DNA of 64,000 bases from Sutterella sp. AM11-39 (GTDB lineage: Bacteria; Pseudomonadota; Gammaproteobacteria; Burkholderiales; Burkholderiaceae_F): positions 62,001 to 126,000 of the forward strand of contig NZ_QRLV01000003.1 of NCBI RefSeq assembly GCF_003472385.1, read 5' to 3'. How positions within the stretch are numbered: position 1 is the first letter of the stretch; each line of letters starts with the position of its first letter. This document shows positions 26,482 to 35,603 of the stretch, in pieces. Under the pieces are notes generated by a model that was given only the letters and a program-made list of their open reading frames with translations, was not told the origin of the DNA and did no database searches. The translations under genes and the position numbers were made by a program.

Positions 26482-28821
26482 CTAAGCACTGAGCATGCGG
26501 TCGACCTTGCCTGCCGATCGCATCAGGCGCAATCCCCAGGCCACCACGATCAGACATACTCCCGTATCGGCAAAGACCGCCATCCACATCGTGGCGTATC
26601 CCGCAAGCGCCGCAATCATGAAGCAGAACTTGACACCGAGCGCAAAAACGATGTTTTGAATAAGCGTAGAGTGTGTCAACTCCGATAGTTTCTTAAACCA
26701 GGCGATCTTGGCGATGTTGTCGTCCATGATGGCGACGTCGGCCGCTTCAATGGCCGTATCAGCTCCCTTGATGCCCATGGCAAAACCAATGCGTGCGCGC
26801 GATAGCGCCGGTGCGTCGTTGATGCCGTCGCCCACCATGGCTGTCGGCGCCTTAGACTCCAGTTCTTCAATGACTTCGAGCTTGTGCTCCGGCAGAAGAT
26901 CCGCCTTGACGTTGTCGATGCCCACTTTTTGAGCGATGGCTTCGGCCGCCCGAGCGTTGTCACCGGTAAGCAGCCACGGCGTGAGTCCCACCTTTTTCAT
27001 GAGCGCGATTGCCTGAGCCGAGTTGCTCTTTAAGGTATCTGCAACGGCAAACACCGCAACGACACCGAACATATCGCTCAATGCCACGGCCGTTTGCCCC
27101 TTGGCGTGAGCCGCATCAAAGGCTGCGGTCACATCGGGCGTCACACTCCCGCGACTGTTTAGCCAGGTGAGATTGGTGAGGAAAAAGAGCGATCCGTCGA
27201 TGACTCCTTGCGTACCGCTGCCCGGTAGCGCCTTGAAGTTTTTTACGGGCAGCGTCGAGCGGTTTTCTTCGGCGAAATGCTCCGCAATGGCACGGCTGAC
27301 CGGATGCGAGCTCATGGCGGCGAGACTTGCGGCAAGCAGCATCGCCCGGTTTTTATCCACAGTGCTTGTGAGCGTTATGTTGCTCAAGGAGGGTTTGCCT
27401 TTGGTGACGGTGCCCGTTTTGTCCAGGCAGACGTTTTTGAGAGTGCGGCCAGCTTCGAGGTACACACCTCCCTTAATCAACACGCCTCGGCGAGCGGCCG
27501 CAGAAACGGCCGAGACGATGGTCACGGGAGTGGAGATCACCAGGGCGCAGGGGCAGGAAATAACGAGCAGCACCAGAGCACGGTAGATCCAGACTGTCCA
27601 GGGTTCACTCGAAAAAATCGGACCGAGAACGGCCGTGAGAATAGCAAGAGCAAACACCGCCGGGGTGTAGCGTGAGGCGAATTTGTCCACGAAGCGCTGC
27701 AGGGGGGCTTTCTTCTGTTCGGCCTCCTCCACGGCGCGGATGATGCGTGCACTCATCGAATCGGCGGCCGCGGCCGTGGCGCGCACGGTAAGTCCGCTCT
27801 CAAGCGCCAGGGCACCCGCAAAGACACGAGAACCGACCGTTTTTGCGGCAGGCATCGACTCTCCCGTGATCATGGATTCGTCCATCGATCCCGTACCGTC
27901 CTCCACCATGCCGTCCAAAGCGGCTCGCTCGCCCGGCTCAATGCGATAGAGCGAGCCTGCAGGAACCGCTTCGGCTTTCATGCGTTGCCAACTTTCTCCC
28001 ACCTTGACAGTGACTTCAGCCGGTGCCACGTCCATGAGCTTACGGATGGCGTTTCGTGCACGCGTCATGCTCATATCTTCGATAGCTTCTCCGATTTCAT
28101 AGAGCACCATCACCATGGCAGCTTCGGGCCAGGCACCCAGACAAACGGCGCCTATCACGGCCACGCTCATCAGCGTATCCATGTTGAAGATCAGGCGAAG
28201 GAGAAAGCCGAACCCCTTGAGAATCGTCTGAAAGCCTGCAAGCACGATGGCAACGGCGGCACAGGCCATGATCGCCCACTCAGGAAGCGCGTGCGTAAGT
28301 TCGATCGCTTCCGCAACGGCCGCAAAGACGAGCGCGATACCCAAGCGCAGCCAGGGAATCGATTCGCCCTCGGTTTGGGCTGCATCCGTTTTGCCGGAGG
28401 CGACGACCACCGCGTCAAAACCCGCTTTCTGCAGTTTTTCGAGAATGGCAAAGCAGTGCTCGGCGTCCGTATGAAATTTCACGACGCGATTGATCTTGTC
28501 GACGGCGCAGTCAAGCCCGACAAGCTCAAGAACCTGTGTGACATCGGCGTCCGTTTGCATGCGCTCGATGCGAATTGCCATTTCCGAGAGGATCGTTTCT
28601 CGGATTTCGTTTGCCTGCATACCCACAGAGTCGATGATGGTGATGAGCATCGCGGCGGTGACGTTCTCATTGGCCGGCGTAAAGAGGGCGGTACGAGCGA
28701 GCGTGTCGAATCGAATGTCCTTGACAAGGTCACTGCCTTTGAAGGCTTTTTCGATCAAAGCGGTTTCGGCACCGCAACACATCTCCGGAATGTAGAGCTT
28801 GATGCAGGAAGAGGTCGTCAT
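26482..28821 (-). CDS. Zn(II)/Cd(II)/Pb(II)-exporting P1B-type ATPase
   Basis: A 779-residue heavy-metal efflux ATPase of the ZntA/CadA group. It starts with two ferredoxin-like metal domains: the first has C15-C16 in EMCCGAE, the pattern of Cd/Pb-handling proteins, and the second has C105 in VGLDCAVD. Eight transmembrane helices include the metal-selective CPC (423-425, SCPCALV). The actuator motif TGES, phosphorylation site D467 (DKTGTVTKG), TGDN and GDGINDAPAL are all intact, so it should be active. It is divergent from a CadR-like regulator, and the shared 89-bp region contains a MerR-type promoter. Confidence 0.94.
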   Translation of the reverse strand: MTTSSCIKLYIPEMCCGAETALIEKAFKGSDLVKDIRFDTLARTALFTPANENVTAAMLITIIDSVGMQANEIRETILSEMAIRIERMQTDADVTQVLELVGLDCAVDKINRVVKFHTDAEHCFAILEKLQKAGFDAVVVASGKTDAAQTEGESIPWLRLGIALVFAAVAEAIELTHALPEWAIMACAAVAIVLAGFQTILKGFGFLLRLIFNMDTLMSVAVIGAVCLGAWPEAAMVMVLYEIGEAIEDMSMTRARNAIRKLMDVAPAEVTVKVGESWQRMKAEAVPAGSLYRIEPGERAALDGMVEDGTGSMDESMITGESMPAAKTVGSRVFAGALALESGLTVRATAAAADSMSARIIRAVEEAEQKKAPLQRFVDKFASRYTPAVFALAILTAVLGPIFSSEPWTVWIYRALVLLVISCPCALVISTPVTIVSAVSAAARRGVLIKGGVYLEAGRTLKNVCLDKTGTVTKGKPSLSNITLTSTVDKNRAMLLAASLAAMSSHPVSRAIAEHFAEENRSTLPVKNFKALPGSGTQGVIDGSLFFLTNLTWLNSRGSVTPDVTAAFDAAHAKGQTAVALSDMFGVVAVFAVADTLKSNSAQAIALMKKVGLTPWLLTGDNARAAEAIAQKVGIDNVKADLLPEHKLEVIEELESKAPTAMVGDGINDAPALSRARIGFAMGIKGADTAIEAADVAIMDDNIAKIAWFKKLSELTHSTLIQNIVFALGVKFCFMIAALAGYATMWMAVFADTGVCLIVVAWGLRLMRSAGKVDRMLSA

Positions 28822-28854
28822 GGGGCGAACAAAAAAGTTTCTTTAACGAGTAAC

Positions 28855-28885
28855 ATTAAAAACCCTGTAGTCGCTACAGTGTCAA
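28855..28885 (-). promoter_or_regulatory. MerR-type promoter/operator of the metal ATPase
   Basis: Reading the minus strand, TTGACA (28885-28880) and TTTAAT (28860-28855) are separated by 19 bp, the overlong spacing typical of MerR-controlled promoters. The spacer carries the dyad CTGTAGCGACTACAG, the expected binding site for the divergent CadR-like protein, which would untwist the DNA when metal-loaded. Confidence 0.85.
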
Positions 28886-28910
28886 GAATTTTTCGCATAC
28901 GGGGAAACGC

Positions 28911-29375
28911 ATGAGAATCGGCGAACTGGCTCAACGCTCCGGCGTGGCTGTGGAGACCATCCGCTTTTATGAGGCGCAGGGGCTGCTTCCGGCTCCGTTG
29001 CGGCTAGAGAACAATTACCGCAATTACACGCGAAGGCACCTTGCAAGACTTCACTTCATCCGTCACTGCCGGTTGCTTGACATGAGTCTTGAGGAGATCG
29101 CCAAGCTGGCCAATTTGGAAAACGCTCAGCCGTGCGAGTTCGGGGTGGTGCACGAAACGATCGGCGCGCATATTCGAGACATCGACAACCGCATTCAGGA
29201 GCTGACGGAACTCAAGCAAAAGCTGCAGGCGCTTGAGTGCCACTGTACTGGAGATCACGAAGGAAAGAGTTGCGGCATTCTGCAGGAGTTGGAGTCCTAC
29301 ACCGATTCCTGCGACTGCTGTCGGGAGTTTGAGCTCGACTGCTGTTGCGGACATCCGCATCACAAAATCAGGTAA
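28911..29375 (+). CDS. MerR-family regulator, CadR/PbrR-like (Cd/Pb responsive)
   Basis: A 154-residue metal sensor. The winged-helix start MRIGELAQRSGVAVETIRFY is diagnostic for MerR proteins and is followed by the coiled-coil dimer helix (about 80-108). Metal-ligand cysteines are C75 and C110/C112, with a further C121, close to the spacing of Cd-binding cysteines in CadR. The C-terminal tail is unusually rich in Cys and His (CDCC, then DCCCGHPHHK), as in CadR proteins with a His/Cys tail. It is divergent from the ATPase it most likely controls. Confidence 0.93.
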   Translation: MRIGELAQRSGVAVETIRFYEAQGLLPAPLRLENNYRNYTRRHLARLHFIRHCRLLDMSLEEIAKLANLENAQPCEFGVVHETIGAHIRDIDNRIQELTELKQKLQALECHCTGDHEGKSCGILQELESYTDSCDCCREFELDCCCGHPHHKIR

Positions 29376-29458
29376 CACAAGCGGTAGGTAGACGAGGCGC
29401 CAAGGTGCATTTCTTTTGCTAAATTGCGCAAACCACTTTTGTACGGAAAACTCAAGGT

Positions 29459-30019
29459 ATGCACATGTTCGGAGGTTTGGTCGGCTGGCTTCTCGCGGTA
29501 GCCGTGGTTTTGATTCCCACTTTCTTTGTCGGGCGCTATGCGCAGACGCGCCCGCCCGTTCTCACGTCACCTCGTGCCAAAAGCGGTTTTGGTGGAGTGA
29601 TGTGGCTTTTCCTGGCCGGGCAGATTGGCTGGCTTCTGACACTCGTGTGGCAAACGGCCTATATGACGAGCGAGCTCTGGTTCATGCTTGCGCGTAACTC
29701 TCAGACTATGCAGGCTGCTTTCGTGGCCGTAGTACCCGGACTTGTCTCCATCATCATCGGCGTCTGGGTTATTTGGCAGATTGCCGCTAAGCGCTCGCCC
29801 AACGCCGTAGCCTTTGCCGTAGTCGGCGTCTGGCTGATGGGGCCCTGTGTGGCCATGTTGCAAAGCTGGTACTTCGGTTTGGCGCTCACCGAACTCAGTC
29901 TGATTCAGCTCTTTGGTTGGAGCATCGGCTGGAGTCTTTACTTTGCGCTCTCGCCGCGTGTGGCTCTCACTTACGGCACACCTCGCGGCAAACGAATCGC
30001 CGAAGGCCTGGAGATGTAA
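29459..30019 (+). CDS. Putative membrane protein, DUF2569-like
   Basis: A 186-residue protein with about five transmembrane helices and no catalytic motif. The SGFGGVMWLFLAGQIGWLL segment resembles the family core of DUF2569 membrane proteins, but the assignment is tentative. An alternative ATG lies two codons on (29465). It ends in a bidirectional terminator and has no clear operon partner. Confidence 0.65.
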   Translation: MHMFGGLVGWLLAVAVVLIPTFFVGRYAQTRPPVLTSPRAKSGFGGVMWLFLAGQIGWLLTLVWQTAYMTSELWFMLARNSQTMQAAFVAVVPGLVSIIIGVWVIWQIAAKRSPNAVAFAVVGVWLMGPCVAMLQSWYFGLALTELSLIQLFGWSIGWSLYFALSPRVALTYGTPRGKRIAEGLEM

Positions 30020-30040
30020 AGGCTTCTCAAATCATCGACG

Positions 30041-30077
30041 AAAAAGGACGCTTCCATCTCGGAAAGCGTCCTTTTTT
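30041..30077. terminator. Bidirectional terminator between two convergent genes
   Basis: AAAAAGGACGCTT pairs with AAGCGTCCTTTTTT around a short loop, giving a T tract on both strands. It serves the membrane protein (plus) and the aldo/keto reductase (minus). Confidence 0.88.
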
Positions 30078-30095
30078 CGTCAGCGAAAGTGCGTT

Positions 30096-30947
30096 TTAGA
30101 ACGTCACGTGATCCGGATCCAGACCTGAGAATCCCGTCTGCGGCATATTGTCGAGACGATCCATTTCTTCAGCCGTCAGGCTGAAGCTGAAAAGATCCGC
30201 ATTCATGCGGCGCCGTTCGGGCGACAAGGACTTCACGACAGCTGCCGCGCCGTGTTGCAGACACCAGCGCAGGCACACCTGACCGGTCGAGACGCCATGG
30301 TTTTGGGCGATCTCAAGGATTACCGGGTTGCGCACAAGGGCACCGCGCGCCAGAGGAGACCAGGCAACGACCTGAATGTTGCGGCTCGCACAGAAGTCGA
30401 ACGTGCTTGCCTGACGGTAGCCGGGGTGAAATTCGATCTGGTTGACCATCGGTGCAATGCGGGCTCGCGCGAGCAGCGGCACGAGATGATGCGACAGGAA
30501 GTTGCTTACGCCGATGGCGCGCACGACACCCTGCTCGTAGAGGTCTTCGAGGGCGCGCCAGGTGCCGGAATTGATGCTCTGCCAGGTCATCGGTTCGCCC
30601 TTGGCGGCTGGCCAGTGAATGAGGAACATGTCCAGGTAGGAGAGATCCATCTTTTGAAGGGCGTTGTCAAAGGCGCGCATGGCGGCGTCGTACCCGCGGT
30701 CGGCGTTCCAGAGCTTGGTTGTGACGAAGATCTGTTCACGCGGAACGCCGCAGGTGCGAATGGCTTCGCCCACGCCAGCCTCGTTGCCGTAGATAAAAGC
30801 GGTATCGATGTGACGATAGCCGATATTGATGGCGTCGTGGATATGCTCAATCAGTTTTTCGTCGTCGGGAACCTGCCAGGTTCCGAGGCCGATGCACGGA
30901 ATTTTGACGTTGTTTGCAAGACGAAAGCCGCTGGCAATGGTGGGCAA
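30096..30947 (-). CDS. Aldo/keto reductase, 2,5-diketo-D-gluconate reductase type
   Basis: A 283-residue NADPH-dependent reductase. The catalytic tetrad is visible: Asp and Tyr in RHIDTAFIYGNE, Lys in TTKLW and His in FLIHWP. GVSNF and the C-terminal KSLSPERRRMNADLFSF cofactor loop follow. The family reduces 2,5-diketogluconate, methylglyoxal and other carbonyls. The start is TTG at 30947, with GGAGA six bases upstream; no ATG lies at the right place. It stands alone. Confidence 0.92.
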   Translation of the reverse strand: MPTIASGFRLANNVKIPCIGLGTWQVPDDEKLIEHIHDAINIGYRHIDTAFIYGNEAGVGEAIRTCGVPREQIFVTTKLWNADRGYDAAMRAFDNALQKMDLSYLDMFLIHWPAAKGEPMTWQSINSGTWRALEDLYEQGVVRAIGVSNFLSHHLVPLLARARIAPMVNQIEFHPGYRQASTFDFCASRNIQVVAWSPLARGALVRNPVILEIAQNHGVSTGQVCLRWCLQHGAAAVVKSLSPERRRMNADLFSFSLTAEEMDRLDNMPQTGFSGLDPDHVTF

Positions 30948-31254
30948 AATAAGTCTCCCAAAGTGTTCTTAAATGGGCCTGTCTCAATCGAAGCGGTCAA
31001 GGGAAAAGCTTCAAAGGCGGCCGATGATTTTTTGTTTGTCGCATTGTATCAGGGCGCCTTTGTAAATTTGAAAACAAAAAAGAAGTGGATTCAGAGACTT
31101 AGCAAAAACGAGAAGACTGTTGTTCGTATTGCTCCGGCGCAACGCCCGTTAATACGCACAAAATCCAATGTTTCTCGGGCGTTTGCAGTAGGCGGCATGG
31201 GTGCCGAACGGACTACAATCCAAGCGAGAAAGCTTTTCTTTCGGATCGCCAAAG
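30948..31254. other. 307-base intergenic region between divergent genes
   Basis: It must hold promoters for the aldo/keto reductase (minus) and the 452-residue membrane protein (plus). No perfect promoter, long inverted repeat or RNA gene was found. Confidence 0.4.
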
Positions 31255-32613
31255 ATGCAGCAAGAACTATCAGGTGTTTTCCTTCTTTTAATGGTCGTCG
31301 CGCTCGTGGTGCTGGGATTTGTCCTGCGCCGACTGAGTAAGGAGGGCGGCGGCAAACCTACTGCCAAGACAAAGCATATTCAGAGCGGTCGTCCCGTGCC
31401 CAACGAAAATCCGGCGCGCGGTGCGGTGAAAAAGCCGCAGGAGGTGCAGGAATTCGATGCCGTCAACGTTCGTCGCCCGACGATGCTCGCGCTTACGACC
31501 GTGCGCGAAGACGCTGTTTCTCCCGAAGTGTTCATCCAGCGCGCCTTCAAGATTGACCGCGAGCACTGGATGGAAATCGAGTCGACCGACGAGACGCGCC
31601 GTAGCCTCGAAGCGCTCTTTAGCCACGTCTGCCAGCTCGCCTGGGTGCCGGGCAGCGCCTTTGAGCGCCATATCTACTCAGTGAGCTTTGCGCCGGCGCT
31701 TGAAGCCGCACTTAAGGAAGGCATTTTCCGCAACGATAAGTCGGCCGGCGTCGTCACTCATGTGACAGCCATTGACGAGACGGGAGAAGTGCTCGGTAAC
31801 CCCATGAAGATGTCTTTGGCAGGTTCCAAACTCGGTCTTGTGGCCGCCCTGTGGGCCGCTTTCAATCCCAAGGGCATGCCGCACGAACTGCGCGCTGAAC
31901 TCGAAAAGGAAAACGCGGAAGTGGCAAAGCGCCTGGCCGATTTGCCGCAGCATGTCGCCTATGAAACGGTCGCAAGCTGGACGATGCGCTATGCAAGCCT
32001 TTCAGCCGTTGTCGCGGCCGTCAAAAGCGGAGTTGAAGCCGACCGGGTGTCCGAGTATCTTGCCGAAATCGATGAGATTTCCAAGGATATGCACGAGCAG
32101 GCCGACCGCATCGACGAAGCGATTGAAAAGAGAGCTGGTTCAGTCGTCAATCTCGAGGACGCCGACGATGCCCTGGTTCACGCCATCGCCTATATGTACG
32201 TGCGCGATCTGACTGTTCGCTTCATGCGCATTTGTTCGCTGTTGCGCGTGTCGATCGGCGATTCGTTTGAAGAGGAAGTACGCTGCGCCAATGCGGTCGC
32301 AGGCGACGTCAACCAGTTTACGGACGTGCGCTCGCTCATTGCTGCCGCTCAGAAGGTAGCGCACGACAAGCTCGATCCTTCGCACATGAGAACGGCCGGT
32401 GAACATGAAATTTCGCGTGCTGCTGCCATTGCTAAGCACGCTCAGGAACTCACGGAAATTCACGACGGGTTCCTTGCCGATCTGCAAAAGCAAGCGCGTA
32501 AGGTGCAGGATGATATCGATCAGGCTCTGCTGCGTCAGGCACGATTGCATCGATACGCCGTGCGCGTGAGCGACGAGGGGATGGTGGAAAAGTTCTTTGT
32601 GCTCAACGCCTGA
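31255..32613 (+). CDS. Membrane-anchored protein of unknown function (452 aa)
   Basis: One N-terminal transmembrane helix (about 6-24, VFLLLMVVALVVLGFVL) is followed by a basic, disordered linker (about 25-65) and a large, mostly helical cytosolic part. This resembles the layout of ZipA-like anchored division proteins, but I see no ZipA domain signature and do not assign one. Helices near 255-300 and 395-430 are heptad-like (AEIDEISKDMHEQADRIDEA), suggesting coiled coils. ATG 31255 is preferred because the hydrophobic helix begins a few residues later. It is monocistronic with a strong terminator. Confidence 0.75.
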   Translation: MQQELSGVFLLLMVVALVVLGFVLRRLSKEGGGKPTAKTKHIQSGRPVPNENPARGAVKKPQEVQEFDAVNVRRPTMLALTTVREDAVSPEVFIQRAFKIDREHWMEIESTDETRRSLEALFSHVCQLAWVPGSAFERHIYSVSFAPALEAALKEGIFRNDKSAGVVTHVTAIDETGEVLGNPMKMSLAGSKLGLVAALWAAFNPKGMPHELRAELEKENAEVAKRLADLPQHVAYETVASWTMRYASLSAVVAAVKSGVEADRVSEYLAEIDEISKDMHEQADRIDEAIEKRAGSVVNLEDADDALVHAIAYMYVRDLTVRFMRICSLLRVSIGDSFEEEVRCANAVAGDVNQFTDVRSLIAAAQKVAHDKLDPSHMRTAGEHEISRAAAIAKHAQELTEIHDGFLADLQKQARKVQDDIDQALLRQARLHRYAVRVSDEGMVEKFFVLNA

Positions 32614-32647
32614 GAACCACAAATGTTCTGAGATATAGAAACACAGG

Positions 32648-32698
32648 CAGCCGACAAAAAAGCCGCCGGGGGTGAACCGACGGCGTTTTTGTTGGCTG
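32648..32698. terminator. Long bidirectional terminator hairpin
   Basis: CAGCC-ACAAAAA (from 32648) pairs with TTTTTGTTGGCTG (to 32698), enclosing an inner CGCCG/CGGCG stem. A and T tracts flank the inner stem on both strands, so it can end transcription of the membrane protein and of the convergent ABC operon. Confidence 0.85.
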
Positions 32699-32707
32699 TA
32701 GCGCTCT

Positions 32708-33799
32708 TTAGCGCTTGATGATTACACCGGCGTCGGGCGTAAACGTTGCCTTGAGTTCGGTGCCGACATCAATAAGCCCAGTGCCGGGCAGGAACGGAAC
32801 AGACATGCTGTAGGGCTTGGTCTGGTTCGAGTTCGGAATCTGCACGTGATAGTCGATTCGATCGCCTTCGAACAGTCGGTTGACGATCTGCACGGTAAAA
32901 CTCTCGGATCCGGCCTGCAGGTGCAGGTTTTCCGGACGCACCACGAGGTAGGCGTTTTCGCCCACGGCCGGGGGATTTTGCTTACCCATGCGGGCTCGCA
33001 GTTTTTGACCGGATACGGAGATGATGCCGTAGCCGTCGGCTTGCACGGCTTCCAGACGGCCCTCGATGAGGTTGGCCTGACCGATAAAGTCGGCAACAAA
33101 GGGTGTGGCCGGATCTTCGTAGAGCTGCATAGGCGTGCCGATTTGTTCTATCTTGCCGCCGTGCATCACCATGATGCGGTCCGACATTGTCAGAGCTTCT
33201 TTCTGATCGTGCGTGACATACAGGCACGTGATGCCGAGCTTTTGTTGAATGCGGCGGATTTCCGTTCGCATGTGCAAACGAAGCTTTGCGTCGAGGTTCG
33301 AGAGCGGTTCGTCCATCAGAAGAAGCTTCGGACGCAGCACGAGCACGCGGGCCAAAGCCACGCGCTGCTGTTCGCCGCCCGACAGCTGGCTCGGGTAGCG
33401 CTGTTCAGCCTTGGTTAGCCCCACGAGAGCGAGCGCTTCGCGAACCTTGGTTGCCATGGTGTCCTTTGACTCGCCGCGGATTTTGAGACCGTAGGCGACG
33501 TTGTCAAAAATCGTCATGTGCGGGAAAAGCGCGTAGTTCTGGAACACAAAGCCCAGCCCGCGTTCGTTGGCAGGAACGTTCGTAATGTCGACGCCGTCGA
33601 CGAGGATCTGGCCCGAGCTCGGGGTTTCGAAACCTGCGATCATGCGAAGCGTCGTGGTTTTGCCGCAGCCCGACGGGCCGAGGAAGGTTAAAAATTCGCC
33701 GGGCTGTACGTCCAGATTGACGTTGTTGACCGCCAGGAACTCTTCGTTGTCCTTGATGAAACGGCGGCAGATGTTTTTAAGACTGAGAGAAACGGACAT
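32708..33799 (-). CDS. ABC transporter ATP-binding protein (FbpC/PotA-like)
   Basis: A 363-residue ATPase subunit. Walker A is GPSGCGKTTT, Q loop FQNYALFP, signature LSGGEQQR, Walker B LLLMDEP and the switch histidine is in THDQKEA. The C-terminal third (about 240-360) is a TOBE-type regulatory domain, with VVRPENLHL. It is the last gene of an operon with a fused permease and a binding protein, and its start abuts the permease stop. Such systems import ferric iron, 2-aminoethylphosphonate, thiamine or polyamines; the substrate here is undetermined. Confidence 0.92.
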   Translation of the reverse strand: MSVSLSLKNICRRFIKDNEEFLAVNNVNLDVQPGEFLTFLGPSGCGKTTTLRMIAGFETPSSGQILVDGVDITNVPANERGLGFVFQNYALFPHMTIFDNVAYGLKIRGESKDTMATKVREALALVGLTKAEQRYPSQLSGGEQQRVALARVLVLRPKLLLMDEPLSNLDAKLRLHMRTEIRRIQQKLGITCLYVTHDQKEALTMSDRIMVMHGGKIEQIGTPMQLYEDPATPFVADFIGQANLIEGRLEAVQADGYGIISVSGQKLRARMGKQNPPAVGENAYLVVRPENLHLQAGSESFTVQIVNRLFEGDRIDYHVQIPNSNQTKPYSMSVPFLPGTGLIDVGTELKATFTPDAGVIIKR

Positions 33800-35509
33800 T
33801 TAGCGTGCTCCAATGGTGTCGCCGTTGCGGCACAGTACGCGGGCCAGCAGCGACATGGCGCCGGAGGCCAGGAAGACGAGAAGAATCAGCACAACCGAGA
33901 AGGCGCAGGCCTGCGCAAACTGCAGTTCGGTCATGCATTCCAGAATGCGGGTCGTGATCAGAGTCCAGTGAACCGACACGAGGAAGATCGTGGCGCTGAT
34001 GGCCGTCATCGAGTGGATGAAGAGATACTTCATGCCCGAAAGGATGGCCGGCAGGACGAGCGGGATCGTGATCGACGTGAAGGTTTTCACGGACGAGGCG
34101 CCCAGGCTCCGGCTAGCTTCTTCGATCGAGGGATCGATCTGGGAGAGCGCGGCGATGACGTTGCGGATGCCAGCCGAAGAATAACGGAAGACGTATGCCG
34201 CAATCAGGATGTAGATCGTGCCGGTTAGAACGATCGGCTTGTCGTTGAAGGCGATGATGTAGGCGATACCGACCACGGTGCCCGGCAGCGTGTAGTTCAG
34301 AAGCGAGGCCGTTTCCAGAGTTTTGTGACCGCGCACCTTCAGGCGAGTCGTCACGTAGCCCACGAGAACAGCAAGCAGACCACCCAAAGGCGTACCGATG
34401 CAGGCGATCAGCAGCGTGTCCTTGATGGCTTTCATGCCGTGGGTCATGACGTATTCGTAGTTGGCGAAGGTAATCGAGTTGTCGACGCCCCACACCTTGA
34501 CGACACTGCCCAGAACGATGACCGAGTAGATAGCGATGATCAGGGCGATTACGGCTGCGATGACCACGGCCATGACGGTCGTCACGAGCAGCCCCGGGCC
34601 GTGAATCGAGCTGCGTCCGCCGGCTTTACCGCTCACCGTCACGAAGTTCTTGCGGCTTACCCAGTAGTGCTGCAGCAGGTATACGGCGAGAGCCGGAATG
34701 AGCAGCATGAAAGAAAGCGCTGCGCCGCCCTTAAAGTCGTACATGCCGGTAATCTGCAGATAAGCCTGTGTCGGGAGCACCGGGAAGGAGTGTCCGCCCA
34801 AGACCTGAGGTGTTGCAAAGTCGGCGAGCGAACAGGAGAAAACGAGAAGAAACGCGTTAGCGATGCCGGGAACGGCAAGCGGCATCGTGACCGTACGAAA
34901 GACCGTAAGACTCGAAGCGCCCAGAGAATAGGCAGCGTCTTCCAGGTTCGGATCGATGCGCGAGAGAATGGTCGAGAGCGTCATGAACGCCACCGGAAAA
35001 AAGGTAAGCGTTTCGGAAATGAAGGTGCCCCAGAAGCCGTAGAAGTTGAAGTCCTCGATGCCCAAAAGCGTGAGGATCATGCCGTTGGGACCCAAGAGAA
35101 GCGTGAGCGCGATACTGCTTGTAAAGGGAGGAGAAATCAGAGGCAGGATCGTGATTGCGCTGATGATGAATTTCACCCAAGCGGGCATGCGCAGACGCGT
35201 GACGGCAAAGGCGAAGATAAAGCCCAGAACGGTACCGGCCAGGCCTACGGAAAAGCCAAGCAGGATACTGTTGACAGCTGCCTGCTGGTCGTACCAGCTT
35301 GAGACGAAGGGCTTGAGATTTTCAAAGGTAAAACCGCTCTCGCCCCAGAAGGTCATGGCAAGAAGCCGGCAGAGCGGATAAAGCACGAAGACGCCGATCA
35401 AAAGCCACAGCATCGCCACGGTGAGACGTGTCGTGGCGTCTCGTCCCGATGCACCGGAAGAGGTCGTCATAGTGGTTCGAAAAAAAAAGAGAAGAGGGAG
35501 GCCGAGCAA
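33800..35509 (-). CDS. ABC transporter permease, two fused membrane domains (FbpB-like)
   Basis: About 569 residues with around 12 transmembrane helices. Two copies of the permease EAA loop (EDAAYSLGASSLTVFRTVTM near residue 205 and EEASRSLGASSVKTFTSITI near 490) show two fused permease units, as in FbpB. TTG at 35509 has GGAGG 7 nt upstream; ATG at 35470 gives 556 residues but has no ribosome binding site, so the start is uncertain. It lies between the ATPase gene and the binding-protein gene in one operon. Confidence 0.9.
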   Translation of the reverse strand: MLGLPLLFFFRTTMTTSSGASGRDATTRLTVAMLWLLIGVFVLYPLCRLLAMTFWGESGFTFENLKPFVSSWYDQQAAVNSILLGFSVGLAGTVLGFIFAFAVTRLRMPAWVKFIISAITILPLISPPFTSSIALTLLLGPNGMILTLLGIEDFNFYGFWGTFISETLTFFPVAFMTLSTILSRIDPNLEDAAYSLGASSLTVFRTVTMPLAVPGIANAFLLVFSCSLADFATPQVLGGHSFPVLPTQAYLQITGMYDFKGGAALSFMLLIPALAVYLLQHYWVSRKNFVTVSGKAGGRSSIHGPGLLVTTVMAVVIAAVIALIIAIYSVIVLGSVVKVWGVDNSITFANYEYVMTHGMKAIKDTLLIACIGTPLGGLLAVLVGYVTTRLKVRGHKTLETASLLNYTLPGTVVGIAYIIAFNDKPIVLTGTIYILIAAYVFRYSSAGIRNVIAALSQIDPSIEEASRSLGASSVKTFTSITIPLVLPAILSGMKYLFIHSMTAISATIFLVSVHWTLITTRILECMTELQFAQACAFSVVLILLVFLASGAMSLLARVLCRNGDTIGAR

Positions 35510-35550
35510 ATGTCAGCCTCCGAATGCCGATGAAAAAATAAGTATTGCCG

Positions 35551-35593
35551 GCGAGCGCCGCCGTTAAAAACCTTGCCGGACGGCGTTCGCGTG
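35551..35593 (-). promoter_or_regulatory. Intercistronic hairpin after the binding-protein gene
   Basis: An imperfect long inverted repeat (GAACGCCGT against ACGGCGGCGCTC on the minus strand) lies between the binding-protein stop and the permease start, without a long T tract on that strand. Such hairpins commonly stabilise the upstream message so that binding protein exceeds permease. Confidence 0.5.
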
Positions 35594-35603
35594 AGGCGAA
35601 GTT

